A stretch of DNA of 64,000 nucleotides from Kitasatospora sp. MAA19 (GCF_029894125.1 NZ_JARXYZ010000027.1:1-64000), one strand, 5' to 3'. Shown: positions 44,985 through 53,436, counted from the first letter of the stretch. A program made the numbers and translations. The notes: generated by a model not told the origin, from the sequence alone.

Positions 44985-46454
44985 CTACCGGTACTCGGCC
45001 AGTCGTCGGCCCAGGCCGCGCAGCGCCGCGGCCGCGGCCACCAGGCCGAGCACCGCGGCCGCGCCGGCGGCGGCTCGCAGGTCGGTGTCGACGTCCTTCG
45101 CGGCGGCCTGGAACCGCTGTTGTTCGACGACGGCGGCCTGCGCGAGCGCCTGGTCGGTGGCGTTGAAGGCGCTGTCGGCGGTGGTGGGGGCGTCGGTGGC
45201 CGTCACGGTCGCGTCCAGGGCGCCCTGGTAGTCGGCGGCGTCGATCTCCAGCTTCCGCGCGGCGCCGTGCCGGTCGTACCAGACGCCGTACTGCGCGCGG
45301 GCGTCGTCGACGGCCGACCGGGCCTGGGGCGGTGCCAGCCGCAGGGCCTCCGGCAGGGAGCCGGCCTGCCGGTCCGCCGGGGCGTCCTTGGGCGCGTCGC
45401 CGGACAGGTGGTCGGTGGCCTTCGTCCACTGGTCCGCGTACTTGCCGGTGGAGCCGCGGGCGACGAAGTTCAGGTTCTCCGCCAGCCGGGCGGTCAGCAC
45501 GTCCACCCGGGCGGTGTTGAGCGCCCGCAGCGGGGTCGCGCCCTCGCGGTCGCTCTGCTTGAGCGCCGCGCTGGCGGTGAGCCCGGTGACGGTCAGCCAG
45601 AGCCCGCCGGCCAGGACGGCGGCGGTGGCGCCGAGCAGGCCCGGGTTGAACACCCGGTTGGTGCGGCGGAACAGCGTCAGCTGCACCCAGAGCAGCGCCC
45701 CGAGGGTGATCACCGCCAGGCCGTACGCCGCCCACGGCACGGACTTGGCCGCGGCGTAGTCGTTCGCCAGCTCCCCGTTCTCGGTCGCGGACAGCTCGGC
45801 GGCGGCCGGCAGCAGCACGGTCTGCATCTGCTCGGAGGCGTACCGCAGGTAGGCGCCGCCGAGCGGGATGCCCTGCCGGTTGTCCGCCCGGGCGCTCTCC
45901 ACCAGCCCGGAGTAGACCGGGAGTTGCTGGTTCAGCCGGGTGAGCGAGCCCTGGGCGGGGGAGGTGGCGGTGGTCCGGGCGGCGGCGTCGGCGATCAGCT
46001 TGGCGGCCTTCGCGAGGTCCTGCTCGTAGCGGTCCCGGACGCCCTTCGGCTCGGCCCCGGCCAGCAGGAAGCCGGTCGCCGCGGTGGTGTCGGCGTCGGC
46101 CAGCGAGCGGTGGATGTCCGCGGCGGCCTGGCTCAGCGGCTGGCTGTACGAGACGACCCGCTCGGCGGCCTGCGCCCTGGTCTCCAACTGCCAGGCGGTC
46201 AGCCCGCCGAACGCCACGGTCAGTACCGCGAGCACCGCCCCGGCCAGCCGCAGCCGGCCCGGCGCCGTCCGGGTGGCCCGTGCCAGCCGGCCCCGCAGGC
46301 CGCGCGGCGCCGGCCGGGCCGCCGGGGGCCGTGGTGCCGGCACGCCGCCCGGTCCGGGCGCCGGTGCGCCCGGCCCGACCGGCGCGCCCGGCGGACGACT
46401 CGGCCGTGCCGGGACTACGGCGCTCGGTGCGCCGCTACCTCCTGGTGTCGCCAC
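44985..46454 (-). CDS. glnX: GlnX-like transmembrane sensor/transducer
   Basis: A 489-residue membrane protein. A Pro/Ala-rich cytoplasmic N-terminus (about 65 residues) leads to TM1 (LAGAVLAVLTVAFGGLTAW). An extracytoplasmic helical domain of about 160 residues, TM2 (YGLAVITLGALLWVQL), TM3 (GLLGATAAVLAGGLWLTV), a second external helical domain and TM4 near the C-terminus follow. This four-helix, two-sensor-domain layout is that of mycobacterial GlnX, which links GlnH to PknG. The GTG at 46454 stands 9 nt from GGGGAGG; the ATG at 46463 directly abuts that site and is less likely. It is the first gene of the operon. Confidence 0.88.
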   Translation of the reverse strand: MATPGGSGAPSAVVPARPSRPPGAPVGPGAPAPGPGGVPAPRPPAARPAPRGLRGRLARATRTAPGRLRLAGAVLAVLTVAFGGLTAWQLETRAQAAERVVSYSQPLSQAAADIHRSLADADTTAATGFLLAGAEPKGVRDRYEQDLAKAAKLIADAAARTTATSPAQGSLTRLNQQLPVYSGLVESARADNRQGIPLGGAYLRYASEQMQTVLLPAAAELSATENGELANDYAAAKSVPWAAYGLAVITLGALLWVQLTLFRRTNRVFNPGLLGATAAVLAGGLWLTVTGLTASAALKQSDREGATPLRALNTARVDVLTARLAENLNFVARGSTGKYADQWTKATDHLSGDAPKDAPADRQAGSLPEALRLAPPQARSAVDDARAQYGVWYDRHGAARKLEIDAADYQGALDATVTATDAPTTADSAFNATDQALAQAAVVEQQRFQAAAKDVDTDLRAAAGAAAVLGLVAAAAALRGLGRRLAEYR

Positions 46455-46830
46455 CCGCCTCATCCTCCCCTGGGGCCGGGCCCGCTGTCCGGGGCCCGGC
46501 CGATGCCAGCAGTATGGCCGTGACTCCCCCCGGCCACACCCGACTTGCGCCGATCTTGAGCTTGTCCCGCACGGTTCCCGCGCGGTTCCCGCGTACGTGC
46601 CGCGCGGTCGCCGCGTACTGTTCGAGGCCCGCCGCTCGGATGCGGGGCGGGCGGCGAACCCTCCGACGCCGGTTGCACCCTATGCGGTTCCCCCGACAAG
46701 CCGGAACGGAGAGGTCCGATTGTCTCGGGCACCCCTGCCGTGACGGTGCCGCGGTACCGCCGTCGGGCCGTCGCCGCGACGCCGTCGTTCCCGGCCCGGT
46801 CGGTGCGCCTCGTACGGCGGGGGCCCTCCG

Positions 46831-46836
46831 TACGAT
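46831..46836 (+). promoter_or_regulatory. -10 element TACGAT (leaderless start of the nucleosidase gene)
   Basis: TACGAT ends 7 nt before the ATG at 46844; no Shine-Dalgarno sequence is present. Confidence 0.55.
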
Positions 46837-46843
46837 GGGCACC

Positions 46844-47419
46844 ATGCGCCTGCTTGGAACGATCTCGCCCGACCGCCCGCTGCTCGTCGTCGCCGTGCGC
46901 GAGGAGGCCGCCCACCTCGACGACCGGCTGCCCGTCCTGCTCACCGGAATAGGGAAGATCAACGCCACCGCCGCGCTGGCCACCGTCCTCGCCCAGGGCG
47001 AGCGGCCGTCCGAGGTGATCAACCTCGGCACCGCCGGTGCGCTGCGCCCCGGCTGGGAGGGCACCCACCACGTCGTCCAGGTCATCCAGCACGACTTCGA
47101 CACCCCCGCCCTGTACGCGCTCACCGGCCGCAGCTACGGCGCCCCGCTGGTGATCGGCAAGGGCGAGGGGCCGGTGCTGGCCACCGGGGACCTCTTCGTC
47201 TCGGACCCGGCGGCCCGCGACCGGCTCGCCGAGCACGCCGACCTGGTCGACATGGAGGGCTACGCCGTCGCCGCCGTCGCGCACCGCGCCGGAGTCCCGG
47301 TCCGCCTGGTCAAGCACGTCAGCGACGAGGCCGGCGAGGGCGCGAGCCACAGCTGGCGCGAGTCGGTCGACGAGTGCGCCCGCCACCTCGCCGACTGGGT
47401 GACCACCCAGGGTTGGTGA
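46844..47419 (+). CDS. Nucleosidase of the MTA/SAH nucleosidase (PNP/UDP) family
   Basis: A 191-residue phosphorylase/hydrolase-fold protein, shorter than E. coli MtnN (about 230). The family signatures are LLTGIGKINATAALATVLAQ near residues 27-46, VINLGTAGALRPGW near 53, LATGDLFVSDPA near 109 and ADLVDMEGYAVAAVAHRAGVP near 127 with the ribose-binding MEGY. It probably cleaves adenine from methylthioadenosine or S-adenosylhomocysteine; another nucleoside is possible because the N-terminal region is shortened. It is divergent from the glnX operon and probably leaderless. Confidence 0.87.
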   Translation: MRLLGTISPDRPLLVVAVREEAAHLDDRLPVLLTGIGKINATAALATVLAQGERPSEVINLGTAGALRPGWEGTHHVVQVIQHDFDTPALYALTGRSYGAPLVIGKGEGPVLATGDLFVSDPAARDRLAEHADLVDMEGYAVAAVAHRAGVPVRLVKHVSDEAGEGASHSWRESVDECARHLADWVTTQGW

Positions 47420-47437
47420 CGGACCGTCGGATTGCGG

Positions 47438-47515
47438 GTGATCGAGGAGACCGGGCGGCACGCCGGGCACGCGGACCTCATCCGCGAGCAGCTGGACGGC
47501 GCCGTCGGGCGCTGA
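47438..47515 (+). pseudogene. C-terminal remnant of a DUF664/DinB-family protein
   Basis: Twenty-five codons to a TGA read VIEETGRHAGHADLIREQLD then GAVGR, the characteristic C-terminus of DUF664 (DinB-fold mycothiol-dependent transferase-like) proteins, including the metal-site pattern RHxGHxD. The rest of the gene is missing; the fragment begins 18 nt after the nucleosidase stop. High third-position GC supports a coding past. It is a stranded deletion remnant. Confidence 0.7.
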
Positions 47516-47524
47516 CCGGCCCCA

Positions 47525-47554
47525 CGGGTGGGAGGGCGGCCGCCCTCCCACCCG
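47525..47554. terminator. 30-bp perfect palindrome, bidirectional terminator
   Basis: CGGGTGGGAGGGCGG is followed directly by its exact complement, between the nucleosidase/DUF664 remnant and the convergent sigma factor gene. Confidence 0.85.
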
Positions 47555-47560
47555 CACCGG

Positions 47561-48472
47561 TCAGCCGCGGAACGCCGAGAGGTCCAGCGCCGCCAGCCGC
47601 TCCGGGTCGGTGAGCACGTCGATCGTCGCGATCACGCCGTCCACCACCGTGAACGCCATGATCGACAGCGCCCGGCCGTTGTCGCCGATCACCACCGCGC
47701 CCGCGGCGCCGTTGACCAGCGCCGGGCGGGCGAACGGCGACAGCCCGCCCCACAGCACGGCCTGGCCGGCCACCGTGGCGGCGCCCGCCAGCACCACCGT
47801 GTGCCGGGCCCGCACCCCGCCGCCGTCCGAGCGCAGCACCACGTCCGGGTCGAGCACCGCCACCAGCGCGTCCAGGTCGCCGCCGCGGGCGGCCGCGAAG
47901 AAGGCGTCCACGGCCGCCCGTTGACGGCCCAGGTCCGGATCGGGCGCCGGCGCCTGCCCCTGCACCCGGCGGCGGGCCCGGCTGGCCAGCTGGCGGGTCG
48001 CGGCCGCCGTCCGCTCGATCAGCGGGGCTATCTCGTCGAACGGCACCGCGAACAGGTCGTGCAGCACGAAGGCGACCCGCTCGGCCGGCGACAGCGACTC
48101 CATCACCACCATCAGCGCCAGCCCCACCGAGTCCGCGAGCAGCACCTCCTGCTCGGGGTCGGCCACGCCCTCGCCGCGCAGCAGCGGGTCCGGGATGCGC
48201 GGCGCGCCCGTCTCGTCCGACGGGCCCTCCAGCGGCTCCTCGCGGCGCAGCGCCCGGGCGCGCAGCAGGTTCAGGCAGACCCGCGAGACCACCGTGGTCA
48301 GCCAGCCGGCGAGGTTCTGCACGTCGGCGGTGTCGGTGCGGTCGTACCGCAGCCAGGCCTCCTGGACGGCGTCCTCGGCCTCGCTGATCGAGCCGAGCAT
48401 CCGGTACGCCACGGCCCGCAGCCGAGGCCGGTGCGCCTCGAAGAGCGCCGCCCGCGCAGATTTCTCGTCCAC
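47561..48472 (-). CDS. ECF41-type RNA polymerase sigma factor (SigJ-like) with SnoaL-like C-terminus
   Basis: A 303-residue ECF sigma factor. Region 2 carries AVAYRMLGSISEAEDAVQEA near residues 20-39 and NLAGWLTTVVSRVCLNLLR near 53; region 4 is ESLSPAERVAFVLHDLFAVPFDEIA near 125. The C-terminal SnoaL-like domain has ECF41 hallmarks: VLRSDGGGVRARH near 213 and VLTDPERL near 290 in place of the usual NPDKL. In ECF41 factors this domain tunes activity in place of a separate anti-sigma factor. GTG start with GAAGGAA upstream. The customary COMD-family or oxidoreductase partner gene is not next to it. Confidence 0.9.
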   Translation of the reverse strand: MDEKSARAALFEAHRPRLRAVAYRMLGSISEAEDAVQEAWLRYDRTDTADVQNLAGWLTTVVSRVCLNLLRARALRREEPLEGPSDETGAPRIPDPLLRGEGVADPEQEVLLADSVGLALMVVMESLSPAERVAFVLHDLFAVPFDEIAPLIERTAAATRQLASRARRRVQGQAPAPDPDLGRQRAAVDAFFAAARGGDLDALVAVLDPDVVLRSDGGGVRARHTVVLAGAATVAGQAVLWGGLSPFARPALVNGAAGAVVIGDNGRALSIMAFTVVDGVIATIDVLTDPERLAALDLSAFRG

Positions 48473-48788
48473 CGTGTCACATTCCTTCGTCGCCGGGGGT
48501 CAGAGCAGCAGGAGCCACCAAACAACGCTGCGGCGGGCAGATCAACTCCCCGCCCGGGACGAACCGGAGACGATCGTGACGAACACCCCCGCGACCAGGG
48601 ACGACGCCGCCACTCGCACCCTGGCCGGTGCCGAACTCGGCCACCGCACCGGGGAGGAGGGCCAGCGAGGGGTGCGGCCGTGACCGATACAAGGATGAAA
48701 CGCCGGTTACCGGAATCTGCTGATACCGATGAACGGATGAGACTCCCCCCAGACGAGAATCTGACATCCCGCTCCTACGGTGCCGTGC
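48473..48788. other. Intergenic region with a possible 35-codon ORF
   Basis: The 316 bases between the divergent sigma factor and protease genes contain a small open frame, 48576-48683 plus, starting GTG after GGAGACGATC and reading VTNTPATRDDAATRTLAGAE. It has no similarity I recognise and could be a remnant or a short peptide. The remainder holds the sigma factor promoter region and TACGGT before the protease gene. Confidence 0.35.
48776..48781 (+). promoter_or_regulatory. -10 element TACGGT (leaderless start of the first protease gene)
   Basis: TACGGT ends 7 nt before the ATG at 48789. Confidence 0.5.
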
Positions 48789-49901
48789 ATGCCACAAACA
48801 CATGGCCGGATCGGCGGCCACCGCAACCGGATCCACAGCCGAGCGCGCACCCAAGTCGTCCTGACGACAGCCGTGTTGGCAGCCGGCCTGGCGCTGGCCG
48901 CGCCCGCAGGAGCCGCCGGGGCCGCAGCGCAGGACGGGGCCGCAGCGACGGACGGGGCGGCCACGGCGAGCCGGGTGGTCGTCCATCCGGAGGCAGTCAC
49001 GGCCGCGCAGCAGCAGACCGTCCTGGACTACTGGACCCCCGAGCGGATGGCCGCCCTGACGACGCCGTCGTCCGGCAATCCGCCCAAGAGCGCCCCCGAC
49101 GGCGCTCCGTGGACCGGTGCCGACACCCTGAGCAGGACGGTGGGCAGGCTCTTCTTCACCAACCACGGTGAGGACGAGAGCTGCACCGCGACCGTCGTGA
49201 ACAGCGCCAACCGCAGCACCGTCGTCACGGCGGGGCACTGCGTCAACAGCCCTGACCTCATTGGTGAGAACGACGAGTGGCTGTCGAACGAGATGTTCGT
49301 CCCGGGCTACCGCGACGGTCTCGCGCCGTACGGCAAGTTCGTCGCCCGCGCCGGGGTCGCCGACGCCACCTGGCTCCTCAACGACCAGCAGGACGCCCTG
49401 AAGTACAACGCGTACGACCAGGCGTTCCTGGTCCTGAACACCAACGCCGCAGGAAAGCGCGTGCAGGACGCCGTCGGCGCCGCACAGCGCATCGGCTTCG
49501 ACCGGCCGGGCAACGCCTCCGTCCACGAGTTCGGCTATCCGCGCGAGTCCTCGGGCGATCCCACCCGCGCGGGCCTGCCCGAGTACACCGGGGCCAGGCT
49601 CGCCCACTGCGTGGGACAGACCCGCGAGTACCCCGGTACCGAGAAGTACCCGGAGCCCCGGGGTCAGTGGGGCGCCCCCTGCGTGATGGGCGGCGGCTCC
49701 AGTGGCGGTCCCCGCGTCGCCGACTTCGACCCGTCCTCCGGGATCGGCACGGTGGTGGGTGACAACACCCTGGGTGGCTTCTTCGACTCCTCGGGCCGGG
49801 TCTGCGACCGCGGCGACCCCGCCTGCACCCGACACCTGGTCGGCCCGCAGTTCACCTCCGCGATCACGAAGCCGCTGTACAAGGCCGCCGAACGCTCCTG
49901 A
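48789..49901 (+). CDS. Secreted trypsin-like serine protease (paralogue 1)
   Basis: A 370-residue exported S1-like peptidase. An Arg-rich N-region and hydrophobic core (VVLTTAVLAAGLALAAPAGA, about residues 23-42) form a signal peptide. A propeptide-like segment with YWTPERMAAL near 80 follows. The catalytic His is in STVVTAGHCVNS near 137, a candidate Asp in NAYDQAFLVLN near 207, and the nucleophile Ser in MGGGSSGGPRVADF near 301. The ATG at 48789 is 7 nt after TACGGT, making a leaderless start likelier than the GTG three codons upstream. A homologous protease gene follows 54 nt downstream. Confidence 0.88.
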   Translation: MPQTHGRIGGHRNRIHSRARTQVVLTTAVLAAGLALAAPAGAAGAAAQDGAAATDGAATASRVVVHPEAVTAAQQQTVLDYWTPERMAALTTPSSGNPPKSAPDGAPWTGADTLSRTVGRLFFTNHGEDESCTATVVNSANRSTVVTAGHCVNSPDLIGENDEWLSNEMFVPGYRDGLAPYGKFVARAGVADATWLLNDQQDALKYNAYDQAFLVLNTNAAGKRVQDAVGAAQRIGFDRPGNASVHEFGYPRESSGDPTRAGLPEYTGARLAHCVGQTREYPGTEKYPEPRGQWGAPCVMGGGSSGGPRVADFDPSSGIGTVVGDNTLGGFFDSSGRVCDRGDPACTRHLVGPQFTSAITKPLYKAAERS

Positions 49902-49955
49902 AGCGTCGGCCGAGCCGTGCTCGAAACGAACCGCACCCAAAGGAGATTGGCGACG

Positions 49956-51005
49956 ATGTCAACCACACCCCGAGCGTTTCCCCGCAAGTTCGCCGCCGCG
50001 GGAGTCCTCCTGCTGAGCGCGACCACGGCGGCCGTGCTGCTGCCGAACACGGCCTTCGCCGCGGAACGGGAATCCGTCACCACGCATGCCGGCGCCACGA
50101 CCGAACAGGAGCGCAGCCGGATCGATGCCTACTGGACTCCCGAACGGATGAAGCTGGCGGGCGCCATGGTCCCCGAGATCACCCCCGTGCCCGAGGACGA
50201 CAACACGCCTGACGATCCGCAGCCGCTTCCCGCGAACACGCCGGACCCCGGGGCCACGTGGACGCACGGCGGAGCGGTGAACAAGAGCGTCGGCCGGCTC
50301 TTCTTCACCTTCTCCGACGGCTACGACGGCAGTTGCACCGCAACGGTCGTCGCCAGCGCGAACCGCAGCACCGTCATCACGGCGGCGCACTGTCTGAGGG
50401 GCGTCGGAGCCGCCGCCACCGACACGACGTGGAACCACAACCTCTACTTCGTGCCCGGTTACCGCAACGGCACGAAGCCGCTCGGCGGCTTCAGCATCAA
50501 GGAGGCGGCCACCTCCTCCCGTTGGGACGCCGATCCGGGCAAGACGACCTCGGACGCTGTCGCCGTCGCCGGCTACGACGCGGGACTCCTCGTGGCGAAC
50601 CCTTCGGCCGAGGGACGACGGGTCGCGGACGTCACGGGAAGCCAGAAGATCGCGTTCACCAAGCCGGCCAAGGACGAGTTCATCCACACCTTCGGGTACC
50701 CGAAGGACCGGCTCAACAACCCCAGCGCCAAGTACGCCGGATCGCGCATGATCCATTGCGCCGGACCGGCCCAGCCCGGCCCCAAGGCCCCCCTGCTGTG
50801 GGGTGAGTCCTGCGACATGTCGCACGGGGCGAGCGGCGGCCCCCACCTGGCACAGTTCGACACCCGGACCGGCACCGGCACCGTCGTCGGCGTGACCACC
50901 ACCAGCGACGATCTCGCGGGCGGCCCGACCAACACGCTCTACGCCACGCGCCTCGGCGACAGCGCCCACCGCCTCTACACCTGGGCGCAGGGTCGCGCGG
51001 CCTGA
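49956..51005 (+). CDS. Secreted trypsin-like serine protease (paralogue 2)
   Basis: A 349-residue paralogue of the upstream protease. The signal peptide ends near residue 30 (LLPNTAFAAE). It shares AYWTPERMKLAGAM, GRLFFTFSDGYDGSCTATVVASANRST, TAAHCL (His), GYDAGLLVANPS (Asp), FGYPKDR and SHGASGGPHLAQF (Ser). AGGAGA about 10 nt before the ATG at 49956 supports the start. A Pro/Asp-rich insert near residues 70-95 separates the propeptide-like YWTPERM block from the protease domain. The pair arose by tandem duplication and ends at a strong terminator. Confidence 0.9.
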   Translation: MSTTPRAFPRKFAAAGVLLLSATTAAVLLPNTAFAAERESVTTHAGATTEQERSRIDAYWTPERMKLAGAMVPEITPVPEDDNTPDDPQPLPANTPDPGATWTHGGAVNKSVGRLFFTFSDGYDGSCTATVVASANRSTVITAAHCLRGVGAAATDTTWNHNLYFVPGYRNGTKPLGGFSIKEAATSSRWDADPGKTTSDAVAVAGYDAGLLVANPSAEGRRVADVTGSQKIAFTKPAKDEFIHTFGYPKDRLNNPSAKYAGSRMIHCAGPAQPGPKAPLLWGESCDMSHGASGGPHLAQFDTRTGTGTVVGVTTTSDDLAGGPTNTLYATRLGDSAHRLYTWAQGRAA

Positions 51006-51019
51006 CCGTCCGTCAGTCC

Positions 51020-51059
51020 CGTGCGGCCGGCCACCGGTACATCGGTGGCCGGCCGCACG
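51020..51059 (+). terminator. Terminator of the tandem protease genes
   Basis: A perfect 17-bp stem (CGTGCGGCCGGCCACCG and complement) with a 6-nt GTACAT loop lies 15 nt after the stop codon. Confidence 0.92.
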
Positions 51060-51122
51060 GGCGGTGGCGATCAGGGGCTGTGCGACCGGGTGATCGGGAG
51101 CGGCACGCCGCCGGGTGCGACA

Positions 51123-51515
51123 TCAATCGCCTGAAGAGGACATCGCTGCGCGGTCGGACTCACTGCGGAGAACACAGAATTCATTGCCCTCAGGGTCCGC
51201 GAGGACGGCCCAGCCGGGGCCGTCCGGTTCCCGGCGATCGTCGACGAGGGTGGCCCCGAGCTTCAGCAGTCGCTCGACCTCCTCCTCGCGCGTGGTCTTC
51301 GGACGCACGCACAGGTGAAGCCTGTTCTTGATCGTCTTCGGCTCCGGCACCTGGTTGAAGTACAGCAGTGGGCCCTCCGGCAGCACCACCTCGGTTTCCG
51401 CTGCACCCGGCTCGGCCTCCGGATGCAGCGGACAACCGAGCACCTCACTCCAGAACCGAGCCAGTTCATAGGCGTTCGCACAGTCGATCGCCACATTCTG
51501 CAACACCGAGACCAT
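51123..51515 (-). CDS. VOC family protein (glyoxalase-like)
   Basis: A 130-residue single VOC domain: VSVLQNVAIDCANAYELARFWSEVLGCPL at residues 2-30, LHLCVRPKTTREEEVERLLKLGATLVDD near 67-95 and WAVLADPEGNEFCVL near 104-118. These proteins bind a metal and often a small hydrophobic ligand; the role here is unknown. The ATG at 51515 is the family start; the longer frame adds a Pro/Gly-rich leader without conservation. No ribosome site is strong. It converges on the protease pair. Confidence 0.85.
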   Translation of the reverse strand: MVSVLQNVAIDCANAYELARFWSEVLGCPLHPEAEPGAAETEVVLPEGPLLYFNQVPEPKTIKNRLHLCVRPKTTREEEVERLLKLGATLVDDRREPDGPGWAVLADPEGNEFCVLRSESDRAAMSSSGD

Positions 51516-51728
51516 GCCCGAGAGCCTGCCCGAAGCGCCGCTCGGTCCGCTACCGGATTGCGGCCGGACAGCACCGGCACCCGGTCCGGCGGCCCGCACA
51601 GAGCGGTTGCCGCCGCCGGTCGGGTTCGGGCGAGGAGCGGGGTGGCGGCCCTCAGCGCCGCCACCCCGTTGGCTTCTCGGCACCGGGGTAGGGGTTCGTT
51701 GAGCCAAACCCCACCTTGGGGTGAAGAT

Positions 51729-52256
51729 TCAGAACGCGGTGGGTGGTTGGAGGACCAGGTCGAGGACGGTGTCCCAGTGCTCGTCGGGGGCGGTGACGAT
51801 CACGTAACCGTCCTGGCCGGGGAGTTGGGGGACGAGGGCGCTGCGGCAGCCGTGGCTGTGCAGGACCTCGACGGGGACGCGCTCGCCGTTCAGCCGTAAC
51901 TCCCCGGTGGTCGGCCCGGAGTCGAGCGGGGTCCAGGGTGCGCGTGGGTCGATGCGGTCGGAGTTCGCGAGGAAGTTGGCGAGTTGGCTCTCCGGGGTGG
52001 TCACGGACTTGACCCGGTGGCTGTCCGGGACGGGCCGGGAGGTCTGGACGATCGCGACGAACTCGCGATCCAGGTGGTAGTTCAGGTCGAGGTGGCAGAG
52101 GTAGCCGTCGCTGGCCATCCGCCCCAGCAGGACGAACCACCCAGGCGGCGCGTCGCGGAGGACGGCGATCCGCTCGCTCCACTCCTCGGCGGTCTCGCGC
52201 GGGGTGGGGAGGTGGAAGGTGCGCGGGCGGTTGCTGCGGAACAAGGGATCCCCCAA
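51729..52256 (-). CDS. Hypothetical protein, unknown function
   Basis: A 175-residue protein without signal peptide or membrane helix. It is rich in aromatic and charged residues (GWFVLLGRMASDGYLCHLDL near residues 39-58) and looks like a compact soluble fold. The start I can offer is a TTG at 52256 (MGDPLFRSNRPRTFHLP); no ribosome site is clear. The composition and third-position GC bias support coding. I do not recognise the family, and the neighbours (a VOC gene and regulatory genes) give no functional link. Confidence 0.65.
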   Translation of the reverse strand: MGDPLFRSNRPRTFHLPTPRETAEEWSERIAVLRDAPPGWFVLLGRMASDGYLCHLDLNYHLDREFVAIVQTSRPVPDSHRVKSVTTPESQLANFLANSDRIDPRAPWTPLDSGPTTGELRLNGERVPVEVLHSHGCRSALVPQLPGQDGYVIVTAPDEHWDTVLDLVLQPPTAF

Positions 52257-52426
52257 CTGGCCGTCGAATTCCGGACGTTGACCCAGTACATCATCACCCG
52301 CGTTCGACGGGCGGTGCCATCGCCCTGGACATGGGGCGTGATCGGCCTGCAGCGTCGGGCCGAGCCCGCCCGACGCTGCACTCAGCGCAACGTCGACCTG
52401 CCGCGCGATCGACTGTCGGATGCGGG

Positions 52427-52984
52427 CTACCGGGTGGCGGCTTGCGCGCGGTCGCGGCAGTGGGCCAGGGCGGGCTTGATGCGGGCGTCGGGGGCGGGGG
52501 AGGCGGCGAGCAACTCGCCGGCGGTGACCAGGGCGGTCCAGTAGTGGGCCGGGTCGCCGGTGGTGGGGCGGGGCCGGGTGGCGGCGAGGGAGAGGAAGGC
52601 GGCGGTCAGGTTCCCGGTGACGAACCAGCGGGCCAGCCCGTGCTGGTGGCCGGCGCGGATGCCGCCCAGGGCGTCGATCGCGGCGAGGAACTGGTCGACG
52701 ATGGCGAGGTCGCGGTCGTCGAGCGTCTTCGGGACGTCGAACACGCCGAGGGCTTCGAGGAGTTCGCCGGTGTCCGCCTCGGAGCCCGGGCGCGGGTCGG
52801 CGAGCAGGGCGTCGAAGCAGTCGTCGAGGCGGAGCTGCGTCTCGGCGGCGGGGATGCCGAGCGCGACGCAGACGGCACGGGCGGCGCGGACGGGTTCGCG
52901 GGTGCGGCGGGCGAGGGTGGCGTAGGCGTCGGCCGGGGTCGAACCGGTGTCGAACAGGTGCCGGGCGGTGAGAGCGAGTCGCAT
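52427..52984 (-). CDS. Conserved helical protein linked to the regulatory ATPase gene
   Basis: A 185-residue protein of mostly helical character: MRLALTARHLFDTGSTPADA then LGIPAAETQLRLDDCFDALLADPRP near residues 42-66. No membrane segment. GAAGG lies upstream of the ATG at 52984, which is 11 nt after the ATP-binding protein stop; the two form an operon. I do not recognise a family. By position it may act with the ATPase and the divergent XRE regulator. Confidence 0.7.
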   Translation of the reverse strand: MRLALTARHLFDTGSTPADAYATLARRTREPVRAARAVCVALGIPAAETQLRLDDCFDALLADPRPGSEADTGELLEALGVFDVPKTLDDRDLAIVDQFLAAIDALGGIRAGHQHGLARWFVTGNLTAAFLSLAATRPRPTTGDPAHYWTALVTAGELLAASPAPDARIKPALAHCRDRAQAATR

Positions 52985-52995
52985 GGAGGGCACCT

Positions 52996-53436
52996 TCAGA
53001 CGGCGAGGACGGTGAGTGTGGCGACGGGGGAGGGCGCGATCAGCGCCCAGACGAACTTGCCGATGCCGCCGGCGCGGGGGCAGCAACCCCAGCGCTCGGC
53101 CAGCTCGTTGACGAGGAAGAGGCCGCGCCCGTGCTCGTCGTTGGGCGCGGGGGAGCGGAGGGACGGGCGGCCGGTGCCCGCGTCGTGGACTTCGAGGCGC
53201 AGCCGGTCGCCGATGAGGGCGAAGCGGACCTCGATCAGACGGTCGGCGGGGGCGTCGGTGTGCTGGACGGCGTTGGCGAAGAGTTCGCCGAGGAGGAGTT
53301 CGGCGATGTCGGCGTAGCGGTCGCCGGCGGGGAGCGCGGCGAGGTAGGCGCGGAGCAACTGCCGGGCGACGGGGGTGGAGTCCGGGCGGGAGTCGAGGCG
53401 GGCCGCGAACGTGCGGGGGCGGTGGGTTTTGAGCAT
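52996..53436 (-). CDS. GHKL (HATPase_c) ATP-binding regulatory protein, RsbW/AbaA-type
   Basis: A 146-residue histidine-kinase-like ATPase domain without a kinase phospho-acceptor. The N-box is AELLLGELFANAVQHTDAP near residues 46-64, the G1 box LEVHDAGTGRP near 81 and the G2 box NDEHGRGLFLVNELAERWG near 99-117. Such proteins in streptomycetes are anti-sigma-like or members of WhiJ/AbaA clusters. It is divergent from the XRE/DUF397 pair, the arrangement seen in those developmental clusters. GAGG precedes the ATG at 53436. Confidence 0.88.
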   Translation of the reverse strand: MLKTHRPRTFAARLDSRPDSTPVARQLLRAYLAALPAGDRYADIAELLLGELFANAVQHTDAPADRLIEVRFALIGDRLRLEVHDAGTGRPSLRSPAPNDEHGRGLFLVNELAERWGCCPRAGGIGKFVWALIAPSPVATLTVLAV

